Source: Margaritispora aquatica (lineage: Eukaryota > Ascomycota > Leotiomycetes > Helotiales > Discinellaceae). From it: a DNA stretch of 64,000 nt. Position 1 is the stretch's first letter; every line of letters starts with the position of its first letter. This document shows positions 35,061-46,869 of this stretch, in pieces. The position numbers and the translations under genes are program-made. Below the pieces are notes generated by a model. It made no database searches, had not been told where the DNA came from, and saw nothing but the letters and a program-made list of their open reading frames with translations. The stretch covers positions 744,001-808,000 of the forward strand of contig VJWN01000007.1 of assembly GCA_007644065.1 (NCBI GenBank), read 5' to 3'.

Positions 35061-36302
35061 GTCGGAGAGATGCTTGGGTTAGAGCATGCTGGGCAACTAG
35101 ACAGGTTCTGTGGCAGCACAATGACAACGATGCAAATGCCCGACAATCTAGGAAATAGAAGGTGTGTAGAAAATTCGTCTATCTCATTTCCCTCAATAGA
35201 TAATCAGTATTGCGAATATTAGTCCTTTTCTGACAACTGTCTGTCTCCGGGATAGTTAGGCTAACTTTCCAAATGTCACCGTCCAAATCACTATGTTAAA
35301 GATCGTCTTTTCCGCAATGTGAAACTCAGCCAGACTGTTTTACTAGCCTACGAGCTTCAATTTCATTCTACATCAGTTGGGGGACCAACTTCTGAGTACC
35401 GCATGGCACACCAGGCTTGATAAAGCATTTATCTGTGCGAAGGTTCTTTGTTCCTAGAGCGTTTCGCCTAATTTCGCAAGTTCGTGGACCCCTTTTGTTG
35501 TTGTGAATAGCTGCTCATAGTGCCACTAAAGGTCTATGTTACATCATGTTCTAGATTGTGTTACCAGTGGACCCGGGCAACGCTTGTGTATGTTATTGAT
35601 CCTAGTGTTAGCTACAGTGCTTTATGGTGGTTAGAAAATTGGACATCCATAATCTTGCTAAAAACCCACCATTTCATCTTGCATACAATTGGAGTACAAC
35701 AATGCGAATACACTTCTGTAGAACTAGAATTTCATGCCTTTTTTAGTTGCAAAGCTCAAAGATCCCATAGCAATCATTCAATATCTGATTTCTGCCTCGG
35801 TACTTTGGTGGCTTTGAAGTCTATTTAACTGCACGAAAGACATAGAACCTCTTTGATTGAAGCATATCCCACGGATGCCATGTTTCAGTCCATAGCAGCA
35901 GACCGCCGTGGAATCTAGTTTCGTTTAGTTGATTAGTTACTGGATCTTTTGCTTCGGGTAGGTAGAGGTATGATTGCGATAATGCTCGCCACGTGAGAGT
36001 TAAGCTCCGTTAGGTGAGGGCTATTTGACTAGCTCTCTAGCTGCCACTAGCTAGTCACTTCTCATGATTATGACCAAATAATCTCATCCTCCTGATTATT
36101 AACTTTTCCACCGAAATAATACTCAATCTCTTCACTTCATGTCATTGCAACGCATTCTTTTTGGCTACCGAGCTCACATAATTCAGACTTGCTATTGAGT
36201 GTGCATTTCGGAAACATAAGCCACACTCGTACTCGAAACATCTTTCAACCCAAGCTCCTTGAGCCCAAGCTTATGTGCTCAGTTCAGTTCAGCTATTATA
36301 AC
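35061..36302. other. Intergenic region
   Basis: AT-rich 1.2 kb between the unrecognised gene (-) and the second 2EXR gene (+), thus a divergent promoter region. A 102-codon frame at 35520-35828 (+) has no motif and is not annotated. Confidence 0.45.
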
Positions 36303-36974
36303 ATGTCAACGCCATCCAACCAAGAGCCTATTGCCAAGGAAGACGAAGCAATGGCTTCGCCCTTTCTCCAACTTCCAATTGAGCTCAAAACCATGATCAT
36401 AGAACTCACCTTCGAGCCGCGTACAATTGAGCTGGTTGCACAGGGTTCGAAGCGCCCTGAACGACCACAATTACCTGCTTCTTTATTCATCAATTCAGAA
36501 TGCAGAGCTATCACCAAGAGGTTCTATCCCGTCTGCTTCTATAGCGAATTTCGTATCAATTTCAAGCTGGACCTCATCCTGTTCAACACTGGCGGTTCAC
36601 CTCTAATCGACGAAATGACCACAACACGGCCTCCCTTCGGGAAATTTGAAAGAACAGAAATTCGATACCTAGGCATGGGCGATGACTATTGTGTGCCGAG
36701 CGGTCTATGTAAAAATTGTCACAGAACAGCCTTCAGACAAATGCTGAAGTCAATGCCGGAGCTGAGAGAATTCATGCTGTTTGAGTTGCTTCATGATCGC
36801 CCTTTTCTTTACAATTCGTTACCATTTCGTCCATCGTTGAAATTTAGAGGAAAAAGTTCTAGGGCAGACGTGCGTTTTGCATCAAAATCTTATGAGCTTC
36901 GAGCGTCGAGCTGCACTAGATGGACGAAGGCATCGTTCTTTTATGCACTTGGTAACCGTTTGGATGAGCGTTGA
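36303..36974 (+). CDS. 2EXR-domain protein (copy 2)
   Basis: Single exon, 223 aa from the ATG at 36303 (MSTPSNQEPIAKE); an upstream in-frame ATG at 36189 would add 38 residues unlike the family. The 2EXR domain opens with FLQLPIELKTMIIELTFEPRTI; NSECRAITKRFYPVCF then matches SRKAVKHLYPVCF in copy 1, followed in both by a hydrophobic F.L strand and IRYL. The C-terminal half has CKNCHRTAF and is shorter than in copy 1, ending in a basic tail. Function unknown. The pair look like old paralogues rather than a recent duplication. Confidence 0.75.
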   Translation: MSTPSNQEPIAKEDEAMASPFLQLPIELKTMIIELTFEPRTIELVAQGSKRPERPQLPASLFINSECRAITKRFYPVCFYSEFRINFKLDLILFNTGGSPLIDEMTTTRPPFGKFERTEIRYLGMGDDYCVPSGLCKNCHRTAFRQMLKSMPELREFMLFELLHDRPFLYNSLPFRPSLKFRGKSSRADVRFASKSYELRASSCTRWTKASFFYALGNRLDER

Positions 36975-38336
36975 GGGGCACAAGGCTTCAATGAACAGGT
37001 TTCTAGTATTTGGAAAGAGTTGAATCAAATGAACGACTGGACGGGTATCTGATCTGGGCTCGGTAAGTTCTCAACTGATTCAGGTCTCTATAGTTTATTT
37101 GCTAAGCCCTAGCAGAAAGTTTCGCACAGTTCGATAAGTCTAAACAAGCGAATATTCATATTCTTATAGAAGTTCTAACTCAGATCAAAATACTCGATGA
37201 GATGATGAATGTCTCTATGCGTGAAATTATATAGGCTTCGTGATATTTACCTAAAGATTAACCATCCAATTTGCCCTATTGTAAATCCGTCGGGCTGAGT
37301 ATGGCCCGCGAACACTGCGCATTTTTGAATGCAAGTCTCAAATCGATTGAATAACAATATGTCTTGAACAGGATTCGGTAACAAGAATTTCTACATAGCT
37401 AGTACCAAGAAATTCTGGGTAATCAAATCGTTTATCTACCGGCTGGGTCTACAAATCAAGAGGTGATTTCCATTTACTCTGTAACTCGAAAACCATAGCA
37501 AAGTACGTCCTACCTCCGAGGCTATGAAATCCATCACCGTCGGGGACACAGATAGAGATGAATAGAATGTGCCTTAGAACGTGTATAAATATTATTATAC
37601 ACATTGAAAGAGAGAATATGTATAAATATTATACAAATTGATAGATATTATCTTGGCTTAGACCAAGACAAGTATAGCCGACCTCGCTCCTCAATCGATA
37701 AAAGTTTCACCACTGCCATCCCACAGTACCTCAACTCCCAGCCCATTTTCCCAGTCTAGAATTCCCACTTACGCCTAATTTCAGCTACTCGGCACAGTAT
37801 CTTGCAAAAAACATGGTTCAGTCTGGCGCATATTTATGCATGTGGAAAGCCTTCTCCGGAAAAGTACGCACAATGCTCGAGTTCAGTGGTAGGTGTTGGC
37901 AAGGGTGCAAATCACATAAACGAGCAGACCAGGTATGAGAGCTGAGGCCCTCGGAGTTATGGCTTGCGTGCATAAAGGAACCGCCCCCTTCACTGTTTGC
38001 TTCTCACAATGGAAAAATGAATCGAATCCTGGTATGTCAATGCTCGTGGGTTGGTAGTGGTGCCACGTATAGCCACGAACTTATGCAATAGAAGTGTGGG
38101 ACATGTAGAATGATTGAGTGTGGAAGATGATTTGGATGATTATGGATGTTATTACTGTTCTCGTGTTGAAGGAGAAACGCTTCAAGTTCCCGTATTATTT
38201 AATGACCTTTTAAAAAGACAACCGAACTCCAACCCATTCTAGTAGATATCCTAACCTGAGCAACCGCTGATAAAAGACGTTCCTAACCTAATCTGCTTCC
38301 CATTTATCCCGGACTTTGTAACCCTGTATCATCTCT
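36975..38336. other. AT-rich intergenic region with hairpins
   Basis: 3' flanks of the 2EXR copy 2 (+) and the MFS pump (-). Contains two related palindromes around 37581-37634 and otherwise nothing recognisable. Confidence 0.5.
37581..37634. repeat. Pair of AT-rich inverted repeats
   Basis: GTGTATAA and TTATACAC form perfect 8-base arms around a 6-base loop at 37581-37602. A similar palindrome (GTATAA/TTATAC, 3-base loop) lies at 37620-37634. Both share TATAAATATTAT, so they look like a short tandem duplication. Confidence 0.75.
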
Positions 38337-40175
38337 CTAGCTCATAGCGAACTTACTTCTAGCCCTCAACTTCGCGCCAAAGATCCAGAGTCCAAACATG
38401 CCCAAAATGCCAATGACACTCAATCCACCCAGGACACTAACACCCTTCCCAACTCCCAAATTGACAAACAGTGGTCGTCCAAACAAGATACTGCCACAAG
38501 CGAACGCACTTCTCAAAAAATCATTGCCGGCGAACAAACTCGCAGCATACTGTGGATAGCTCAACGGGACGTAGACGAAGATACACTGCATGACAATGAA
38601 CACAGAGGCGCCGTAGATAGTGATGCCGATCGTGGGAGCGATCCAGTGGATATCAGGGCGCGCCGTCCACGCGAAGACGAAGAGACCGATCGTGGGCCCG
38701 AAACAAGCGATGAGTGCGGGCACGAGACGGGATTCCTGTGCTCTCAAACCGTGGGCTTTGATGTCTGGGATAAGGTAGTAGGCGAGGTAGGCACAGTAGA
38801 TGGCAATGCCGATGAAGCATGCTACTAAGATGCAGGTGAACACAACACCAATCATGCCCAGCGAGAAGCCATAATAGACCGGATAGACTAACGGGAAAAC
38901 TTCGAAGAAAGAGTAATAGATACCATAAATAATGGCAGTGTAGACGTTGACGAAGGCGATGGCGGGGTCCTTGATGGTGATTTCGATCGGCTTGACGATG
39001 GCGTCGACGACGATTTTGGAGGCGGACATGTTTTTTTGGTCGATTTCGGACTGAGCCATTAGCTTGCTATTGCCGGTTAGCTTGCGGAGTCTAGCGGCTC
39101 GGCGGAGAAGGATATTAGGTGTGGATGTCTCAGGGAGGAGCATAAACATCATGAGGAAGACGGGTGCGGCGGCCCAGAGAATCTCCCAGAGTGACCAGCG
39201 CCAGCCCATCTTCGTGACGGCGAAGCCGGACAAAAGAGGACCAAGAGCTGGACCACAGTATGCAGCAGAGACCCAAGCGACGAGAGCATATGGTAGGTAG
39301 AGGAGGGAGTACATGTCTTGCATTGTTGCTGCTCCAGTTGCGAGACATGGAGATCCGAAAAATCCTTGGAGGAAACGGAGAACGAGGAGGCCAGCAAAGT
39401 TGTCAACAAGTGCTGTGGGTAGAGATAGGATTGTGAAGAGTGCCATTGTTACTGCATAGATTGGAGAGCGGCCGATTGCTGGAATCTCAGAAAGAGGGGA
39501 CCAGAGGAGGGGACCGATGCCATAAGCGAGGACATATAGCGACAGTGGAAGCGAGGCTTCAACTGGACGAAGACCCCAGTGCTCTTCAAGAGATGGAATA
39601 CTGGATGTGTAAATCGCAGAGCCAGTGTAGACAACAAATGTGTAAAGACAAATGATGACAGAGATGAAGGCTCGCTTGCCATTTGACCAATTTTGTGGGT
39701 TGGCTGCATCGTCCGTTGTGTACCAATCCACCAGTATAATGCCATCTGCCGTCCTCAGTGGAACAATGGGAAGTGTCTTTGTCCTTTCGAGAGCAAGTTC
39801 GGCTTCGACTTCTAATCGCTCCTCGGTATATGGCGTTGTTTCAAGTCTAGACTTGGTTCGTTGCAGTTCCATCCTATCGCCATCTTCATATGGCTCTGCC
39901 TCAGTTTCAGTCTTCTCCAAGTCAGGGGAGTTGATATCCTCCGAGTCCTCCGAGGAAGCTGTAACTGCTGTTGCTTGACTTGGATTTCGTTCACGGGCTG
40001 AAGATCGTGTGCGGGTTGTGATTGGCATGTGTGTTTTCTCACCAGTGTTCAGGAGAGCATTATATGCAGCTGGAAGTTCGAAATCAGGTTGTTCTTCAGG
40101 GTATTTTAAGAACTTTCCCCTCGACACCCACCGGATAATCTGACCCAGAGGAGCCTCACGCAGTAGGTCGGACAT
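38337..40175 (-). CDS. MFS multidrug transporter, Flr1/Mdr1-like (DHA1)
   Basis: Intronless, 612 aa. The ~165-residue cytoplasmic N-terminus starts MSDLLREAPLGQIIRWVSRG and contains YPEEQPDF, the arrangement typical of yeast Flr1 and Candida Mdr1, then an acidic Ser/Glu-rich stretch. DWYTTDDAANPQNWSNGKRA is the conserved entry to membrane segment 1. About twelve segments follow: LLWSPLSEIPAIGRSPIY is the loop 2-3 motif, and RFLQGFFGSP with the GPALGPLLSGF antiporter motif C confirms a proton-coupled drug efflux carrier. The central loop is short (KLTGNSKLMAQSE). It probably exports azoles, toxins or plant defence compounds at the plasma membrane; the exact substrate is not readable. Start and stop are unambiguous. 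It differs from the MFS gene at 15 kb in subfamily and intron content, so the two are not recent duplicates. Confidence 0.93.
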   Translation of the reverse strand: MSDLLREAPLGQIIRWVSRGKFLKYPEEQPDFELPAAYNALLNTGEKTHMPITTRTRSSARERNPSQATAVTASSEDSEDINSPDLEKTETEAEPYEDGDRMELQRTKSRLETTPYTEERLEVEAELALERTKTLPIVPLRTADGIILVDWYTTDDAANPQNWSNGKRAFISVIICLYTFVVYTGSAIYTSSIPSLEEHWGLRPVEASLPLSLYVLAYGIGPLLWSPLSEIPAIGRSPIYAVTMALFTILSLPTALVDNFAGLLVLRFLQGFFGSPCLATGAATMQDMYSLLYLPYALVAWVSAAYCGPALGPLLSGFAVTKMGWRWSLWEILWAAAPVFLMMFMLLPETSTPNILLRRAARLRKLTGNSKLMAQSEIDQKNMSASKIVVDAIVKPIEITIKDPAIAFVNVYTAIIYGIYYSFFEVFPLVYPVYYGFSLGMIGVVFTCILVACFIGIAIYCAYLAYYLIPDIKAHGLRAQESRLVPALIACFGPTIGLFVFAWTARPDIHWIAPTIGITIYGASVFIVMQCIFVYVPLSYPQYAASLFAGNDFLRSAFACGSILFGRPLFVNLGVGKGVSVLGGLSVIGILGMFGLWIFGAKLRARSKFAMS

Positions 40176-42112
40176 GCTGGATTTTGATATCAGAAAGCCG
40201 TCGTGGTAAGGTAGTAATTGACTGAAAGTGGAAATTGAAAATCTATAAAGTGAAATTGGAATTGAGCAGCTGGAATGAAGTACAGATGAGTGTATGATAT
40301 GATTAAGAAAAGCTCCCTCTCTGGGATGATGGATAGCTATATATATGCAACAGATTGAACATTCTATTCCACCAAATAAGAGAAGCTACCCCTGACCTAG
40401 CGAACATCTGCAATAATGGTAGGTAAGCGGGAATGACAAACGCAGCCAGCACTTAACGCCGTTCCAGCATCTTCCTCCCAGTTACTGAAGCCATAGGGCC
40501 TCCAATGGCAGAAAGCCTTCATGCAGTAGCGAGTTTACTGTATTACTCAACATATGATGTGAATCATATCGTACAAGGTACAAGGTTTGCGACATTTGCA
40601 ATGTCTGGGGGTTTACATCTTAGGATCGCTACAGTCGCTTGTATCGTCGTACCCCCGCTATCAACATGTCAGCATGGTGGCTTGCCAAGCAGGGATTGTA
40701 GCGACTCACAGCAAAGTAGAAGCAACATGCTGAATAATACCATTGAGCGTCAAAGACGCAATGACGTAGGACAGGGTCATTGGATTAGAATGGTATCGGC
40801 TTTGTCAGATACATGCAGCTTTTTGATTCGTGCTTTTGCTTTTTCGGCGTTTTGATAACGGCTTTATTTTGAGTTGGGAGCGGACAGGGGATTAGTGAAC
40901 ACTTGCCAAGGGATGCTTTGAAACATTCCTTATTTGAGGTCAAATCTCCCCGACGGAGATACTCCAGGTGAAAGTGCACGCATTGTTGAAACTGGTGAAC
41001 TTTGCCTGTGATCATAATCCCCGAACGGAACTGTAAGCTCCAAGCATGGTTCTTTCCACGAAGCAGTTACATCAACAGTGAGGGTAAGTATTTTGGCATT
41101 TTGGCAATGTGAAAATGTTTCATCGCCAAATACTGTAACCTCACCAATGTAAGCTGACATCTCAAACTCAAAGTGAGGGATGAGCTATAAGCAAACGGCC
41201 GAACTGTATATCTCGGCGGTGGGGAGAGCACCGATTTCGACCGAATACTGCAGGAGGTTGCAAATCAATCTCATGTTAAGTACATACTGCCGCTGCTAGC
41301 AGCAGAAATAGTCAAGTTCGCTGAGCGAACTCGTTTATTTGTCATCGAGAGCTTGATCCATCGCCCCACCAAAGACCACTTCCTATCAGCAAGGCTCCAG
41401 CCTGGAAATTTTCATGCAGCAAGTTGATGTTCAGTGAAGGAAGTCTTGATCATATTGTTTCTTCTGAGCTTGCTGAAACGATGAATCTCAAACACAGAAT
41501 CGAATGGATATCTATATTCTTCCTCTGCCATTCAGGTCGTGGTATATGAGTCTGCACAAAAAAATGGCGAGTAAAATACACATACGCTGCTTGATGGAAA
41601 CATAGCTGATGTGAGAATAGTGGATGTGGTTGTGATATTGTGTACCAGTTAGAGATCTTTGAATGCGCAGATTGTGCTTTGTAGGCTAGTTGGTATGACG
41701 CCTACATGGATGTTGTTATAAATGGTCGGATGGAATCTCCATTTATGGTGAGAGATCTTCCGTTCATGCAAGCCAACCATAGTGTGAGAACGGATACTCA
41801 TTGCACATAGCTGATAGAGGTAGTTAGGTTTGCCTTGGATGGTTGCAACGCTGAGCTCTCTGCCTGTACTAATGCCGGAGATCTCAATCGGATGTATTAT
41901 CCATTAAGACACGCCGAAAAAACTCGAGCGAGCACATGCTGAAATCGCGGAATGGATTTGAGACATTGAGGAGTGTACCATTGTGTATAGTTGGAAAGCA
42001 AGACCTGTCGGTTTGCAGCCACACAACAATAGAAACTATGGCCACCAAAGACCGGTCGTTTTGAGAGTGTACTAGATAACAGTGGTTGTAAGACTCGAGT
42101 GAACTTTATATT
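40176..42112. other. 1.9-kb intergenic region upstream of the drug pump
   Basis: Promoter of the MFS pump and 3' flank of the C2H2 gene. A 116-codon frame at 40505-40855 (+) overlaps a shorter one on the other strand and has no domain. No supported gene. Confidence 0.45.
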
Positions 42113-44260
42113 TTAGAATTGGTACGCATACTCCTCATCATCATTTTGTTCAGGCTCAGAAGTGTTTTGCAACCGGCCAAATGGAGGAGCTGTACTTGAT
42201 GATGGACGCGGCTGACCAGAACTCGATGTTGTCATGCTAGTAGTGGGGGTGAATAGCATCGATGACCCCGAAATTTCAGATTTCTGCATGGTTGGCGATT
42301 GCATCAAATTCAAGCAAAAGATGCATGAGCTATCATTGCAAGGGAAATTATCACAGCAACTTGCATATCCAGAGTCGGATCTTATAGATTCGGGCTCGCA
42401 GAAGTTTGGTGCTATGCTGGCGACTGTGCATGGAGTCTGTGGGAACTGTAGTCGAGTCCCAGACGATGACCAATTGGTTCCTGTATTGTCAACGACGAAT
42501 GGTGTAGTAATATTGCTAACGAGATCTGGCACCGTGTAAGGTGATCGAAACGTGTCCTCACGTGTAATGTCGCCAGTGTTTGATGGGGGATGAAATTCCA
42601 GATCTTGTCCATCAGTGATGCGTTGTTGCTGCTCTTGGTGTGCTTGCCAGACCTGGGTATGATAATGACGGAACTTTGTGAACAGTTCATCTATTAGAGT
42701 ACTTATCCAAGCCTCATTTTGGCAGCGACGTTCTAACGTTGAATAAATCTCAGGGTAAAGAAGTACCGGCATCTGAGAGCGAAGCTCATTGACGAAGGAT
42801 GCATCATTTCTCGATATCGATTCATCAACACCTCGCTGCACTTCATCTGCTAAGAATTAGCGGAGACCTCTCAGAACATGTCGCATGCTTACGAGTTGGT
42901 GATGGAACGGATGCGCCTGGAAAGAGCAGTGAAAATATTTCTCTCCATTTCTCTAACTGATCTGGAACTGCTGTCCTCTTCTTCAGTTCGGCTTCAGCGT
43001 CTGGGCTCATGAAAATCATCGTATCTTTGGGTTGTCTCAAGCATTGTCTGTCTTCTCTAAGGTGAGAATCTCGCAGGCTCATGGTTTTGAAGACTTCCTG
43101 ACATCTAGGACATGTGATTGGCTGCTTGTGTTTTCTGTAAAGATGCTCTCTTCGAACATGGTCAGCTACATGAACACTGAATAGAAAGGAATCACCTACT
43201 TGAGTCGAGTAATGTCTGCCAATGATGTTGTAGCACAGGTCCTGTACTTGTACGGACCATGTGCACGTAATGACTGAGAATGATGCTTGAAGAAAGGGCA
43301 AGCCAAATTGTGATTTTGTTTGGAAGCGATCGTTTCGAGTGGTCCGAGTCCAACTTCGTCTCTGTGTTCCTCGTCATCATCATCATCGTCATCGTCATCG
43401 CGATGTCGTCTCTTGCCCCTGGAATGAGAAGAAAAGGCTCTACGTAGCGGAGTGCGTCTTTCGGTTGGCTGATTTGGCTGCTCATATGCACCTGATTGAC
43501 GAGCTGGTGCGTTACCAGCACATTGTCTGATGGTCTGAGTTATAGTCTTACCACTTTCTTGAACAGCATCTCGGTAGAAATCTGTAATATCTGGATGATG
43601 GAACGTCTCCTGCACTATGGTCCCACACGCGAAAGGCGTTGCGACCTTCGAGGGTAGCCAACTTCCTATGCCACGGAGATTGATGCCATTTGGGGAGGAA
43701 ATTTGAGAGTGAGAGCTGATAGTGGTATCATGGTTATGACTTTTCTGTGTGCGAACAACTGACAGATGCTTTGTGGACTCATTGGTGCTTAATACGTTAT
43801 GAGTAAGCTTATCAAGCCTGGCAGGATTAAGAGGCTCTGGGTTGATGGCAGATCTCAATACTCGCATGCAATATGAATTATTATGCTTTCCTTTGATGAC
43901 CTGATGTATTTCCAGGGATGGTTTGCTGCTATCCGAATTTTCGAAGACATCGACAATCTGACTTTGCACTCCCTGTTTTGCACCCTTGATAGCATCACAT
44001 TGTCTAATATTCCTATTCTCCTTGGAAGTTTTCGATTCCATTGAATTGATTATGCGGATCTCAGCTTTGGAATGGAAAGACTCCCGTGTCGTTGTATATG
44101 AATTTCCAGACAGTGTGTATTCATCGTCGTCAAGTACGAGATCTTCCATGCTGCTAACGAGGATGTCCTTGACTTTGGTCCTGGGTGAATTGGAATTAGG
44201 GAATGAGTATATCGAGCGAGGAATCGACAAATTGGTGAGTAATGGTGCGCCTTGTAGCAT
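42113..44260 (-). CDS. C2H2-type zinc-finger protein with poly-Asp tract
   Basis: Minus strand; exons 44260-43200, 43149-42893 and 42846-42113 give 683 aa from the first clear in-frame ATG. Intron 43150-43199 rebuilds the core motif: ACPFFK, then a YRTC cysteine, TRLK joined to EHLYRKHKQP, and CPRCQEVF ending at ...DRQC. This arrangement is common in a Pezizomycotina-specific family of C2H2 proteins of unknown role. The first ~330 residues are polar and probably disordered, with a nine-residue Asp run preceded by RGKRRHR, a likely nuclear signal. The C-terminus is Ser/Thr-rich with an acidic end. The open frame continues upstream of 44260 for ~19 codons without an ATG. A likely first exon lies at 44562-44457 (MDEGKNNVRDIYY, clean GTAAGC donor), but I could not join it in frame, so the N-terminus is incomplete. 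Confidence 0.72.
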
Positions 44261-44563
44261 ATAGTGCTCAAAAGCTTGTCGCAGATGGCTCTCAACTGGG
44301 CGCTGTGCATTAGCCAAGTTCTAACTGCATAGCTTCTTCGTCTCAACAAAGAAACACATGCTAGTAGCCGTAAGTTCGAGACCATGTTGGATGATCCGAA
44401 CTTCATTAAAGCGCAATACCTAGTAAATCGCACAAGCGCAACGGTTGGGGGCTTACCTGGATCAGACGAACGTGGTACTACCATTGTCCCACGATCCAAT
44501 GTGCCATGTTTCTGATATTGGTGGTAGTATATATCTCGCACATTATTCTTTCCTTCGTCCATA

Positions 44564-46869
44564 TTCTGCGCTTTTCGTTCTTCAAACACAACGTCTCTGA
44601 CACCAACACAGGACGAATCTATCACCGTACGGCAACTCTGAAGGTATCCAAGAAAAGGCTCCTCGGAATTATTTCGTGTTTTCAAATGTAGTAATTAGTA
44701 AAGAGATGACCCCAACTTATCAAAGGCGGAGAAGGGCTACAGAATTCAAGATGTTGGCTGCCGTGTGTGTACTCAATTGTCACGATAAACGGATGGATGT
44801 AAGGAGATGCATCACAGGTGCACCTGCTCATGTTTGCTTGCAGCTTTTTTTAAACATCCATCTCGTCTGACAGCCTCGCAGACTGCCTAGCGAGCAAGAC
44901 GTGGCGGGTTGCAAAGTACCATGCATTTCAAGCCGTATGAGCAATTGCTCGTTCGTAAAAGCTCAGATGCCCCCGCCTTTCGTGGACTCGGATCTTTGCA
45001 GGGGTGGTCAAGATGTTTCGTGCATCCTTTACGCCTATCAGTTTATGCGGGGGAACATAAAACTTATCATGAGCAATTGCTCTCAAGCAGTCGGATAATT
45101 CTGTTGTGCCTTAAAATCAACCAAGTCCATCAATCAAATATAAGCACAGCAGCATTGCCACGGCTCCCAACTAGATACGGCAGATCTTTCGTTACAATCA
45201 AAAACGACTCGCCAGAGCAGATAAATCGTGTAGGTAAACAGAGGGTCGGGTCATTCTTCGATTCCTTCCTTTACTTCCTCACTCGGAAGGGATCACTGAT
45301 TCGCCACGGTCCACTCTCTGATCTGCCAAACATGCGGCTCTTCTCAACTACAGCATGCTCTCTCTGTAACGGAAGATCTCGGAAAGTTCTGCTGTGTGGC
45401 TGGTCCTCGGTTGCAGCGTTGCTATGTCAAGGTCAAAATCAGCACTGTTGCCTCGAGCAGAGGCAAAGACCGGAAGGGCTGGACGATTTGGACGGCAGCT
45501 TTGCTGGCCATTGGGTGAGTTTTTGGGGTCATGGTGTAACATTGAGAAAAAGCAACTTCAGGGAGGGAGTATGACCTCCAACAGAAAATACCTCAATGCT
45601 TGATAACTCAAGCGCATGCGACTAGATAGGTTTGCCCCTACTGATATTATGGTTCTATCTCTTAGGCAGACTCCAAACTGCGATGTAATTGTCAATCACG
45701 TGGCGATGGCTTGCTACCTTACCTAGAGTTCGTCCAAGGTGACCCTTCAAAGACAGGCGCGCAGTTAGACTCTCAACGACAAGCTTTTTACTCTGTTTCC
45801 ATGAGTCCTATTTAAATCCCCCATCCTACAAAAGCCTTCGACATCATTTCCAGGATACGTTTGCTGCTAGATGCATTCACGCTGAGTTGGTATCAAGTAG
45901 GAAGTGGCAAAGAAATGAAATTGCGACTATGGTGCACAAGACTGGATCCAAATGTTGATTGCGAACCTATCTTCTCAAAAATTTATGTATGATCAAGGCC
46001 GCCATCATCAGCAGTATGCTAGTATTTCTGAGATTCTTATGGAGGTCATTTCAAAAGTAGTGAGTCTGGTCCAAGCGTTTTGCCATACCAATTAGGTTGT
46101 CCTCGCTAAGTCATGTGTCGGCTCATTACTTATTAATCTGACCTTCGTATACTAATAATCATTTTATGTGAACTGAGCGTATTCTCGTAGCCAAAAGATT
46201 TGTGTCATTCCTCAGAGATGGCATCCACTCAGTCTCCACTTGAATTTGCTTTACATGATTTTTTTCTAGCGATACGCCATCAAGTGAAGCTCAAAGTTGA
46301 ATATATGTATGCATGGACGACAAAGGCGATATGGGAAGCGTTTTACAGCCCAATCCGAATCCTCGGCCGTTCCCCAAAACTACTATTGTGCACATTATTC
46401 TATAACGATCTAATTATTTCTGCAAGACAAGCATGAGTATATGTTAAGTGTTCTTTCTTGCCGCAGATCGAGAGACATGGCGTTTGTGGCCCAACAGTGA
46501 ACTTGGCCATTGCAATGCAAATTAACTCTAAACCCATCTTTCGAGAACCCCATGCAATCTCGATTCTTGAAGCCCATTGACTGTGCATTCTTATCCCATT
46601 ATTGTCATATCTCTTTCCTTGGGACAACCTTATCACTGCCTGCTCTTCTGCTTGAGAGCACACTACTGACTTGCTCCGAGAGGTATAAAAAAGTAAAACA
46701 ACAACGTACCAACTAGAGTCATACGTCCTTTCAAAGTCACGGGAAGCGCAGTGCGACCTCACTTGCGTGATATCAAATAGGCGGTCACAGCAATGAGGCT
46801 CTACAATAAGGCAGGTTTGATTCCTCTTGCAAACGCACACTGGACTTCGAGAACAAATCCTGCTGAAGC
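44564..46869. other. 2.3-kb intergenic region
   Basis: Divergent region between the C2H2 gene (-) and J-domain gene (+). A 221-codon frame at 44909-45574 (+) is the longest here, but its composition looks random and it has no motif. No supported gene. Confidence 0.45.

Noticed and set aside
44909..45574. 221-codon ORF on the plus strand
   Set aside because: No domain, signal peptide or splice partner; random-looking composition; another frame is also open on the opposite strand.
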